From UBA8752 sp002336475 (GTDB taxonomy: Bacteria > Bacteroidota > Bacteroidia > Flavobacteriales_D > Sanyastnellaceae), in the NCBI GenBank assembly GCA_943846755.1, contig OX044365.1, forward strand, positions 1,736,001-1,800,000: a DNA stretch of 64,000 nt, written 5' to 3'. Positions 34,269 through 41,845 of this stretch are shown here, one piece after another. Position numbers and translations under genes: made by a program. A model generated the notes under the pieces. That model had not been told where the DNA came from. It did not search any database and was given only the letters and a program-made list of their open reading frames with translations. Numbering within the stretch: position 1 is the stretch's first letter; each line of letters begins with the position of its first letter.

Positions 34269-35102
34269 TCAGGGGCCGATGGCCTTGAGCAAGGAAACCC
34301 CCAATCCATCTGAAAGTGAACGGCCCGATTGCGACCGTTCTGGGTGCCATTGTACGCCCACGAGAAAGGGCAAATTCAGCGTATCTCGGTGCCGAATCCC
34401 TTCGGTCAACCCGGCAGGGCCCTCCGCCCACGCTATGTAATGCTTGGACAATCGGTCTATGCCTTGGTGATGGTGGCTCACATACCTGCCCGAGTCATCC
34501 TGCATGAATTCAACAGGTCCAGCCGACCAAACCTTGGTGACCCGCACCTCATGCAAGGTGTCGGCGGTGTGGCCAGGGTATCCGCCCCTGTGGCCGTCGA
34601 ACCCGGCATCAGGAAGGTGGGGGTGCAAACTCCCGCCGCCGTGCACGTTCATGACCTGCAGCCCTCTGCATACGCCCAGACAGGGCAGGCCCTGGTCCAA
34701 TACGCGGTCGAGCAACAGGTGTTCAACACGGTCGCGCTCCGGATCAATGCTGCCGCATTTCAAAGTGTCTTCCGCTTGACCATATCGGCCAGGATGGATG
34801 TCTTCCCCACCCGTCAAAACCACAGCGCCAGCCTTGAGCATCTCAAGCTCTAAAGCGACCGAATCCGCGCCATATGCCTGGACGAACCTCAATGGCCCGA
34901 TGCCCTCGTCAGCGGCCAAGCGGCCCAACCATTTCCTATAATTCTGACTGCTGTAAAACTTGGAGAGGATCAACGTTGTGCTGTCCGCAGATTCGATGGG
35001 TGAGGAAGGTCCAGCCTGAGGAGTACCGGGTGATGTGCAACCCGTCCAAACGAGGACCAGAGCGCAACATGCGGCCAGCGCCAAACGCAAGGCGCCGCTC
35101 AT
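34269..35102 (-). CDS. Gamma-glutamyl hydrolase-like class I glutamine amidotransferase (C26), lipoprotein
   Basis: 277 residues from the ATG at 35102, which overlaps the lysS stop (ATGA). The N-terminus has a lipobox (VWTGC, C22), so the enzyme is exported and lipid-anchored. The catalytic residues are C145 (LGVCRGLQ), H253 and E255 (QWHPE). The family includes PuuD and folate gamma-glutamyl hydrolase, which cut gamma-glutamyl bonds. Export suggests an extracytoplasmic substrate; which one is unknown. Confidence 0.88.
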   Translation of the reverse strand: MSGALRLALAACCALVLVWTGCTSPGTPQAGPSSPIESADSTTLILSKFYSSQNYRKWLGRLAADEGIGPLRFVQAYGADSVALELEMLKAGAVVLTGGEDIHPGRYGQAEDTLKCGSIDPERDRVEHLLLDRVLDQGLPCLGVCRGLQVMNVHGGGSLHPHLPDAGFDGHRGGYPGHTADTLHEVRVTKVWSAGPVEFMQDDSGRYVSHHHQGIDRLSKHYIAWAEGPAGLTEGIRHRDTLNLPFLVGVQWHPERSQSGRSLSDGLGVSLLKAIGP

Positions 35103-36805
35103 GACCCTTGCCAAGCTTCGACTTCCTCTAACTGCAATGCCGGCAGGTCCAGCTTGTTCTTTTTGCGGAACCCGTTGAGCTTCTCGCGCAAGGCGCTGGG
35201 CTTGGCCTCTCGGATGGCCTCAGCGGTGTCGAACCCGGCTGCGGCCACGTGGGGTGCCCAATCGCTCGAAATGCCCAGGGCCTCCAAAGCCGCGAGGTCG
35301 GGCCCGGTGCGGAACACCTCGGGGCGCATTTGCGGGAAGAACAACACCTCTTGGATGGACGTTTGGTCGGTCAACATCATAACCAAACGGTCGATGCCGA
35401 TGCCCACGCCGCTGGTCGGCGGCATGCCGTATTCCAAAGCCCGGAGGAAGTCCTGGTCGATGAACATGGCCTCGTCGTCACCCCGCTCCGAGAGTGCCAC
35501 CTGCTCCTCAAACCGCTCGCGCTGGTCGATGGGGTCATTGAGCTCAGAGTAAGCATTGGCGACCTCCGTGCCATTGATGAAAAGCTCGAAACGCTCCGTA
35601 TAACCTGGCTTTTCGCGGTGCACCTTGGTAAGCGGCGACATTTCGACCGGGTAGTCTGTGATGAAGGTGGGCTGCACGTAGTGCTCTTCGCAGCACTCTC
35701 CAAACATCTCGTCGATCAACTTGCCCTTGCCCATGGTGTCGTCCACCTCGATGTCGAGGTTGGCACAGGCTTGCCGCAAACCGGACTCGTCCATACCGTC
35801 GATGTCCACGCCTGTGTGCTCGAGGATGGCGTCACGCATGGTCACCCTGCGGTACGGTGGTGTGAAGTCGATTTCTTTGCCGGCCAAGGTGGTCGTGGTG
35901 GTCCCATGGACTGCGGTGCACACCTCGCCCAGCAGCTCCTCCATGGTCTCCATCATCCAGTGGTAGTCCTTGTAAGCGACGTACAGCTCCATGATGGTGA
36001 ATTCCGGATTGTGCGTCCGGTCCATGCCTTCGTTTCGGAAATTCCGCGAAAACTCGAAGACCCCATCGAAGCCCCCTACGATGAGCCGCTTGAGATAGAG
36101 CTCATTGGCGATCCGCAAATACAGCGGGATGTCCAAGGCGTTGTGGTGGGTGATAAAGGGGCGCGCAGCGGCGCCGCCTGGGATGGCCTGCAACACAGGG
36201 GTGTCCACTTCGAGCCAGCCCTTTGCCGTGAAGCTTTCCCGAATGGCCTGAATCACCTTGCTTCTCGCCTCAAAAGTCTGTTTGACGTGGGGGTTTACGA
36301 GCAGGTCCACGTACCTCATGCGATAGCGCAGCTCGGGATCGGTAAAGGCGTCGTGGACGTTGCCGTCCTCGTCGGTCTTCACCGAGGGCAGTGGACGAAT
36401 GGACTTGCTCAATACGGTGAGCTCTTTCACCAACACACTGGGCTCCCCGGTCTGGGTGGTAAACGTCGTGCCCTTGATTCCGACCACATCCCCGCGGTCG
36501 AGCAGCTTCTTAAATACGGTGTTGTAAGTGGTTTTGTCCTCTCCCGGGCACAGCTCGTCACGGTTGAGGTAAATCTGAATCTTGCCCGTGGCGTCTTGCA
36601 ACTCCGCAAAGGAAGCTTTGCCCATGATGCGGCGGGAGAGGATGCGCCCTGCGAGGCAGACCTCCACGGCTTCTTTGAAGTCGGCCGCAAGCGGCGCGGC
36701 ATGGGTGTCCACGGGATAGGCCGCTGCTGGATATGGGTCTATGCCCAATTGGCGAAGTTGCTGTAGGCTGTCCAAGCGGACGCGCTCCTGTTCGGATCGG
36801 ATCAT
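35099..36805 (-). CDS. lysS: Lysyl-tRNA synthetase, class II
   Basis: 568 residues from the ATG at 36805. An OB-fold anticodon-binding domain (about 50-150) precedes the class II core. Motif 2 is FRNEGMDRTHNPEFT and motif 3 is GVGIGIDRLVMML. The core ends near residue 505. The last 60 or so residues (from about GISSDWAPHV) form an extra helical domain absent in E. coli LysS and, as I recall, present in Bacteroidota. It charges tRNA-Lys. A TAATTTCG element lies 17 bases upstream. Confidence 0.97.
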   Translation of the reverse strand: MIRSEQERVRLDSLQQLRQLGIDPYPAAAYPVDTHAAPLAADFKEAVEVCLAGRILSRRIMGKASFAELQDATGKIQIYLNRDELCPGEDKTTYNTVFKKLLDRGDVVGIKGTTFTTQTGEPSVLVKELTVLSKSIRPLPSVKTDEDGNVHDAFTDPELRYRMRYVDLLVNPHVKQTFEARSKVIQAIRESFTAKGWLEVDTPVLQAIPGGAAARPFITHHNALDIPLYLRIANELYLKRLIVGGFDGVFEFSRNFRNEGMDRTHNPEFTIMELYVAYKDYHWMMETMEELLGEVCTAVHGTTTTTLAGKEIDFTPPYRRVTMRDAILEHTGVDIDGMDESGLRQACANLDIEVDDTMGKGKLIDEMFGECCEEHYVQPTFITDYPVEMSPLTKVHREKPGYTERFELFINGTEVANAYSELNDPIDQRERFEEQVALSERGDDEAMFIDQDFLRALEYGMPPTSGVGIGIDRLVMMLTDQTSIQEVLFFPQMRPEVFRTGPDLAALEALGISSDWAPHVAAAGFDTAEAIREAKPSALREKLNGFRKKNKLDLPALQLEEVEAWQGS

Positions 36806-36822
36806 GGTGACTTGATTCAAGG

Positions 36823-36830
36823 CGAAATTA
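36823..36830 (-). promoter_or_regulatory. -7 promoter element for lysS
   Basis: Minus-strand TAATTTCG (TAnnTTYG), 17 bases before the ATG at 36805. Confidence 0.45.
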
Positions 36831-36857
36831 GGTTGTCGCGGGGCGTCTTGCAGGAAG

Positions 36858-36865
36858 TAAATTTG
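36858..36865 (+). promoter_or_regulatory. -7 promoter element for the sugar isomerase-lipB unit
   Basis: TAAATTTG is an exact TAnnTTTG with TTG at 36833-36835 upstream (22-base spacer). It lies 16 bases before the ATG at 36882, which argues against the GTG at 36867 as start. Confidence 0.6.
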
Positions 36866-36881
36866 TGTGGAACACTTCGAC

Positions 36882-37877
36882 ATGCGCTCACTCATCGCTT
36901 CCTTTCCCGACCAGCTCTCCGCAGCGGCCGCTTCCATGGCGGCGCAGCCTTTGCCCTCAACGCGTCCCGAACACGACCACGTGCTCGTTTTGGGCATGGG
37001 TGGCTCTGGCATTGGTGGACGTTTTCTTTCGGGTTTGCTGGCCGACTCTTCCGGGGTGCCCGTGGCATCCTGCCACGACTATCACATCCCGTCCTGGGTC
37101 AGCCCCAAGACCGTGGTGATCGCCTGCAGCTACAGTGGAAACACCGAGGAAACCCTCGCCGCCTTGGCGCAGGCCATTCAAAAAGGCGCGCAAGTCAGGG
37201 CGCTCACTTCTGGAGGCCAATTGGGGGCCATGGCTGCTGAACACGGTTGGCCGGTGCTCACAGTACCCGGCGGCCACCCCCCGCGTTCTCAGTTCGGATG
37301 GGCGGTGACCGGCCTGTTGCACCATTTCGCGGCATTGGGCCATGCGCCTGCAGACGCCCAAGGCGTGCTCGCAGACGTACAGGCATCAGCGGATGCCCTG
37401 CGCAATGGAAGCGAAGAGATTGTTGCCCTGGCCGATAAATGGGCGGACTTGTTGATCCAAAAAACCCCCATGCTATACGGAGACGCTGCGCTCGAACCCG
37501 TGCTGATCCGGTGGCGTCAACAGCTCAATGAAAATGCCAAACGGCTCTGCAACCACCATGTCTTTCCAGAGATGAACCACAACGAGCTTGTGGGCTGGGA
37601 AAGCGGTGACGACAGCATTGCCGCCTTGTTCCTGCACACAAAAGAGGACCACCCAAGAACCGCCGAGCGCATGCGCCTGTGCAAAGAAATCTTCTCGAAG
37701 GCCGGTGCTTCTGTGGTGGAAGTCCACGCTGTTGGCGCCACCCGTCTTCAGCGTTGGATGCACCTGGTCCACCTCGGCGATTGGCTGAGCCTGCTGATGG
37801 CCGAAAAGACCGGTGTGGACCCCGTCGATATCCGCTACATCGACTACCTCAAAGGGGAATTGTCTAAAATGGCATGA
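36882..37877 (+). CDS. Bifunctional phosphoglucose/phosphomannose isomerase
   Basis: 331 residues with tandem SIS domains. The sugar-phosphate site is seen in LGMGGSGIGG and CSYSGNTEET. The family-specific catalytic block is EMNHNELVGWE near residue 225. It interconverts glucose 6-phosphate, mannose 6-phosphate and fructose 6-phosphate. I use the ATG at 36882; a GTG at 36867 would fall just after the promoter. The lipB start overlaps its stop (ATGA). Confidence 0.92.
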   Translation: MRSLIASFPDQLSAAAASMAAQPLPSTRPEHDHVLVLGMGGSGIGGRFLSGLLADSSGVPVASCHDYHIPSWVSPKTVVIACSYSGNTEETLAALAQAIQKGAQVRALTSGGQLGAMAAEHGWPVLTVPGGHPPRSQFGWAVTGLLHHFAALGHAPADAQGVLADVQASADALRNGSEEIVALADKWADLLIQKTPMLYGDAALEPVLIRWRQQLNENAKRLCNHHVFPEMNHNELVGWESGDDSIAALFLHTKEDHPRTAERMRLCKEIFSKAGASVVEVHAVGATRLQRWMHLVHLGDWLSLLMAEKTGVDPVDIRYIDYLKGELSKMA

Positions 37878-38614
37878 GGCCTTTGGTGCATGTCCGGGAC
37901 CTGGGTCAGGCGGCTTACAAACCGACTTGGGACCTCCAAGAGCGTCTGCTCAAAGAGGCCGTGGACCGAAAAATCGCCCGGAGAAGGGCTGGACTAAGCG
38001 AGACAGACAGGCCAGATTCAGGGCACGACCCCGATCACCCTTGGCCTGAACACCACCTGCTGTTTGTAGAGCATCCTCACGTCTTGACCTTGGGCAAAAG
38101 CGGTGACGCCAACCATGTTGTGGCTTCCGCTGAACGCCTTGAGGCCCTCGGCGTAGAGTACCATGAAATCAACCGCGGTGGAGACATCACCTACCACGGA
38201 CCTGGCCAGTTGGTCGCCTACCCCATTCTCGATTTAGATCAGTTCCGCACCGATATCGGTTGGTACCTGCGGCAGCTCGAAGAGGCCGTGATCCGCACAT
38301 GCTCAGACTGGGGAGTTTCATCGGGCCGCGTGGATGGGCTGACCGGCGTTTGGATAGACCCCGAGGCGGGACAGGCCGCAAGGAAAATCTGCGCCATAGG
38401 GGTCAAATGCAGCCGCTGGGTGACCATGCATGGACTGGCATTCAACCTCAACACTGATCTGGATTTTTTCAATCTGATCGTTCCGTGTGGCATCCAAGAC
38501 CGGGGTGTGACCAGTCTGGCAATAGAAGCCAGCAGAAAAGTCAACAGAAGGGAAGCTCAGGATGCGCTCAAATCGCACCTTTTGGACGTACTTGGGGCAG
38601 ATTCAGTAGCCTAA
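37874..38614 (+). CDS. lipB: Octanoyltransferase LipB
   Basis: 246 residues. It moves octanoyl groups from acyl carrier protein to lipoyl domains, the first step of lipoate synthesis. Signatures are RGGDITYHGPGQ (101-112), the catalytic Lys in KICAIGVK (K171) and the nucleophile C205 in IVPCGI. A charged insert near residues 34-58 makes it longer than E. coli LipB (213). It is coupled by ATGA to the isomerase and is followed five bases later by a serine hydrolase gene. Confidence 0.96.
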   Translation: MRPLVHVRDLGQAAYKPTWDLQERLLKEAVDRKIARRRAGLSETDRPDSGHDPDHPWPEHHLLFVEHPHVLTLGKSGDANHVVASAERLEALGVEYHEINRGGDITYHGPGQLVAYPILDLDQFRTDIGWYLRQLEEAVIRTCSDWGVSSGRVDGLTGVWIDPEAGQAARKICAIGVKCSRWVTMHGLAFNLNTDLDFFNLIVPCGIQDRGVTSLAIEASRKVNRREAQDALKSHLLDVLGADSVA

Positions 38615-38619
38615 CAACC

Positions 38620-39774
38620 ATGAAACGCTTCTTCTTTTGGCTGATCTCACTGGGTATCGGCTTTTACGCCTTGAGCGTGATCACAGACAATGATCACGTT
38701 TGGACTGGCCTGAGACAGTGCTATCTGCGTGGATATAAGACCGCGCAAATCGACGATATGGGGTTCCAGTCTTTGCGCAGCATCCCCGCTTCGGAATCGC
38801 CGCGACCATGGCCACTGCACAGCAGATACAACAGCTTCGATCTGCCCGAGTCCCTGATCGACTCAACACACCGCTGGAACACGACTGCCCTGACTGTCAT
38901 TCACAGAGACTCATTGCTCTTGGATTGGAAGTCGGACCGCATTCCTGGTGCAGATACCATGCGGACCAATTCTTTTTCCGTGGCCAAAAGCCTCACCGCG
39001 CTGGCAATAGGTGCCGCGGAGAAGGAGGACTTGCTCAGCGTGCATGACCGTGTGTCCAAATACCTGCCTCGGTTCTCCCAAGGACCCGCAGCGGAATTGA
39101 CCATCGAACAAGTACTTCAAATGAGATCGGGCATCCCTTATGGCGAGAGTTACAAGAACCCTTTCGGATTCATGTCCAAGTGCACATATGGTGACGACAT
39201 CCTCCTGAGGCTTGGAGGTTATACTGTCGAAGGCTCCCCAGGTGCGCCTTGGAAATATCAAGGAGGCAACACCCTGCTGCTTCAGGAAATCCTATTGGAG
39301 GTCATCGACGTTTCTCTAGGTGCTTGGTTTTCGGACAAAATCTGGGGGCCCATAGGAGCGACAACAGAGGCAAAATGGGCGGTGGACAATGCCGGTCATG
39401 AGCGCAATTACGCCTGCTTCTACACCACGGCTTCAGAATTCGCCCGACTGGGCCAACTCTTGCTCGATTCAGGGCAAGTAGACGGGACACCCGTTCTAGA
39501 ACGTGACTTTGTACGCAGAATGACCACACCCATTGGGCCCCTTGCGGACGGAACAGACATCCAGCATTATGGTTATCAAATCTGGATGGGGACCCACAAC
39601 GGGGTGGCTTTTAAAAGCATGCAGGGGCTTCATGGCCAATATGTCATTTCCATTCCTGAGCTGGAATTGGTCGCCGTACGCACTGGGTTCTTCCGACCAA
39701 AGGGTAAAATCAGGGGGATTGACGTGGACGTTTACCAAACAATCGACATGGCCAAAGCCGCATCCACGCTGTAG
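38620..39774 (+). CDS. Class C beta-lactamase-like serine hydrolase
   Basis: 384 residues from the ATG at 38620. One N-terminal membrane helix or uncleaved signal (about 4-20) is present. The nucleophile motif is S120-V-A-K123. The second motif, usually YxN, appears as YQGGN. A third HG pair is seen in LHGQYV. Family members are esterases, D-peptidases and beta-lactamases (Pfam Beta-lactamase). Drug resistance should not be assumed; a cell-envelope esterase or peptidase is more likely. Confidence 0.87.
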   Translation: MKRFFFWLISLGIGFYALSVITDNDHVWTGLRQCYLRGYKTAQIDDMGFQSLRSIPASESPRPWPLHSRYNSFDLPESLIDSTHRWNTTALTVIHRDSLLLDWKSDRIPGADTMRTNSFSVAKSLTALAIGAAEKEDLLSVHDRVSKYLPRFSQGPAAELTIEQVLQMRSGIPYGESYKNPFGFMSKCTYGDDILLRLGGYTVEGSPGAPWKYQGGNTLLLQEILLEVIDVSLGAWFSDKIWGPIGATTEAKWAVDNAGHERNYACFYTTASEFARLGQLLLDSGQVDGTPVLERDFVRRMTTPIGPLADGTDIQHYGYQIWMGTHNGVAFKSMQGLHGQYVISIPELELVAVRTGFFRPKGKIRGIDVDVYQTIDMAKAASTL

Positions 39775-39809
39775 ATTACAGATACAAACTAAATTCTATC
39801 GTCTGCGAA

Positions 39810-39842
39810 TTTGCATTTTATCGGGTCGAATGCGTATATTTG
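39810..39842 (+). promoter_or_regulatory. Full Bacteroidota promoter for the LytTR regulator
   Basis: TTTG at 39810-39813, a 21-base spacer, then TATATTTG at 39835-39842. Both boxes match the Bacteroidota consensus. It lies in an AT-rich gap and ends 29 bases before the ATG at 39872. Confidence 0.7.
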
Positions 39843-39871
39843 ATATTGTAGCGTTGCAGGAAACACCTGTT

Positions 39872-40657
39872 ATGCGACAACCAAATCGTCCGCCAATGAA
39901 TGCCCAGCTCGATGCCATCATCGTTGATGATGAAGCACCCGCTCGTGAGGTACTGCACAGTCAGCTTGAACGCCACTGTCCATTTATCCGAGTCATAGAC
40001 CAAGCGCCAAATGCCCGCATCGGATACGATGCCATTCGAAGTGGACGGCCCCACATCGTCTTTGTAGACATTAGGATGCCCTTTGAGTCCGGATTGGACC
40101 TCGTAGACCGATTTGATGATCGAGATTTTTATGTGGTGTTCTACACCACCTATCAAGACTACGCCATTGATGCCATTCGCCGCCAAGCCTTTGATTATCT
40201 GCTGAAGCCTATAGATCCCGTTGACCTCCAAGCTTGCGCAGAGCGGATTCGGGAGCACTACAGGATCAAAATGATCGAGAACGGTGACTTTCACCGCAAA
40301 CTTGAAATCACCACTTCGGGCCAGCGCCACTTTATCCGGCATTCAGAAATCCTTCACGTTGAGGCCAGTGGCAGTTATGCGTGCATTTACAAATCCGACG
40401 GGGGCCGCCTCATGGTATCGAAGAACCTGAAGTACGTCGAAAGTCTGATCAACAACAGCAAGTTTGTCAGGGTTCACAACAGCCAGCTCGTCCACTTGAA
40501 CAAGATCCGTCAGTGCAACTACCGCACGAATTCCATCACCTTGGTCAATGGAAAAGAAATTGCCTTGGCTGTTCGGAAACGCGAGGATTTGCGCCGCCGC
40601 ATGGCCGAGCTCCTTTCCAACGAAAATGACGGTGGATTTAACGCCGCGGTCGCCTGA
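39872..40657 (+). CDS. LytTR-family response regulator
   Basis: 261 residues from the ATG at 39872 (another at 39896). Upstream reading would cross the promoter and is rejected. The receiver domain has acidic residues at D19-D20, the phospho-acceptor D66 (VFVDIRMP) and K112 (LLKPIDP). A LytTR DNA-binding domain covers about 150-250 (HFIRHSEILHVEASGSY, FVRVHNSQLVHLNKI). No histidine kinase gene is adjacent, so its partner is elsewhere. In Bacteroidota such regulators usually pair with LytS/YehU-type kinases. Confidence 0.93.
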   Translation: MRQPNRPPMNAQLDAIIVDDEAPAREVLHSQLERHCPFIRVIDQAPNARIGYDAIRSGRPHIVFVDIRMPFESGLDLVDRFDDRDFYVVFYTTYQDYAIDAIRRQAFDYLLKPIDPVDLQACAERIREHYRIKMIENGDFHRKLEITTSGQRHFIRHSEILHVEASGSYACIYKSDGGRLMVSKNLKYVESLINNSKFVRVHNSQLVHLNKIRQCNYRTNSITLVNGKEIALAVRKREDLRRRMAELLSNENDGGFNAAVA

Positions 40658-40705
40658 ATTCGGGATTGACCGCTACAAAACAGGACCGAAGCATGGGTAG
40701 GCCGC

Positions 40706-40713
40706 TACCTTTG
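40706..40713 (+). promoter_or_regulatory. -7 promoter element for rlmN
   Basis: TACCTTTG is an exact TAnnTTTG ending seven bases before the ATG. Confidence 0.55.
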
Positions 40714-40720
40714 TGCCACC

Positions 40721-41785
40721 ATGGCTTCTTCTCCGACTGACATCCGCACGCTCGACACAGAGGGCCTCAAAGACGTGGCTGTGCAACTTGGGCAGCCGGC
40801 CTTTCGGGGCAAACAAATTGCCGAATGGCTCTGGACCAAAGGGGCCTCTCGGTTCGAAGACATGACCAACTTGCCGCAAGCTTTTCGGGCTTCGCTCGCT
40901 GCAGAATATTTGCTCTCCCCCATTCGGGCTGAAGAAGAGCAAGTCAGCCGCGACGGCACTGTGAAATGTGCCTTCCCCATTGAAACAGGTAAAGTGGTGG
41001 AGGGTGTGTTGATCCCCGCCAAGGAAAGGATGACGGCCTGCATCAGCAGCCAGGTGGGGTGCAGTCTTTCTTGCGCGTTCTGCGCCACAGGGAAGCTCAA
41101 ACTGATGCGGAACCTCACGGCAGGTGAGATTGTGGATCAAGTGCGTCACATTGCGGAATTGGCCGAGCGCCACCATGACCACCGCTTGACGAACATCGTG
41201 TACATGGGGATGGGCGAACCCCTCTTGAACTACCGCAATGTTCTAGAGTCTGTTGACCGCATTACGGGCACCCCTGGATTGGGAATGAGCCCCAAACGCA
41301 TCACCGTTTCAACGGCAGGAATCTCCAAAATGATCCGAAAACTGGGGGACGATGAGGTGCGCTTCAACCTGGCGCTCAGCCTGCATGCCGCACAGGATGA
41401 GAAACGCAACCAAATCATGGAAATCAACGAAACCAATGACCTCGCCTCGTTGAGGGATGCATTGGTGTATTTCCACGAAAAAACAGGGAGCCGTGTCACC
41501 TTTGAGTACATCTTGCTCGGAGGATTCAATGATGACATTGAAGATGCGCGCGACCTCGCCCGCTTCGCTTCATGCGTTCCGTGCAAGGTGAACCTCATCG
41601 AGTACAACCCCATCGATGGCGCAGCCTTCCAGAAAGCGGATCCCGAGCGCACCGACGCTTTCTGCGCCTTCTTGGAAGAAAAGTTCAACATGGTCGTCAA
41701 TGTCCGCCGCTCTCGTGGCGAGGACATCGATGCTGCTTGTGGACAGCTGGCCAACAAAAACAAGCTGGCCTCAGGCGCTGCCTGA
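40721..41785 (+). CDS. rlmN: Dual-specificity RNA methyltransferase RlmN
   Basis: 354 residues. A radical-SAM enzyme that methylates C2 of A2503 in 23S rRNA and A37 in some tRNAs. The 4Fe-4S cluster cysteines are C114, C118 and C121 (CSLSCAFC). The methyl-carrying cysteine near the C-terminus is C340 (DAACGQLANK). The GEPLLNY and STAGI blocks are typical. Convergent with lepA 60 bases downstream. Confidence 0.97.
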   Translation: MASSPTDIRTLDTEGLKDVAVQLGQPAFRGKQIAEWLWTKGASRFEDMTNLPQAFRASLAAEYLLSPIRAEEEQVSRDGTVKCAFPIETGKVVEGVLIPAKERMTACISSQVGCSLSCAFCATGKLKLMRNLTAGEIVDQVRHIAELAERHHDHRLTNIVYMGMGEPLLNYRNVLESVDRITGTPGLGMSPKRITVSTAGISKMIRKLGDDEVRFNLALSLHAAQDEKRNQIMEINETNDLASLRDALVYFHEKTGSRVTFEYILLGGFNDDIEDARDLARFASCVPCKVNLIEYNPIDGAAFQKADPERTDAFCAFLEEKFNMVVNVRRSRGEDIDAACGQLANKNKLASGAA

Positions 41786-41816
41786 ATGTGCTGCTGCAAA
41801 GCTTTGGGTGCTCGAA

Positions 41817-41837
41817 GTGACGCCTCAAGGGCGTCGC
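41817..41837. terminator. Hairpin between convergent rlmN and lepA
   Basis: GACGCC and GGCGTC pair around a TCAAG loop, extended by a G-T and a G-C pair to eight. It could end transcription from both sides, but neither side has a T run. Confidence 0.4.
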
Positions 41838-41845
41838 AGTTGGGG

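Noticed and set aside
35249..36766. 505-residue open frame on + opposite lysS
   Set aside because: Shadow of lysS. It has no family motif, is rich in His, Val and Gly, and is explained by the codon bias of the real gene on the other strand.
36867..36881. GTG start for the sugar isomerase
   Set aside because: It lies two bases after a perfect -7 box, so it would be at or before the transcription start; the ATG at 36882 fits better.
38620..39774. Antibiotic-resistance beta-lactamase
   Set aside because: Only the SxxK motif is canonical; the YxN motif is changed and the protein has a membrane helix. A general serine hydrolase is a safer call.
39533..39871. Extended N-terminus of the LytTR regulator reading back into the serine hydrolase gene
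   Set aside because: It overlaps another gene in a different frame and crosses the promoter at 39810-39842.
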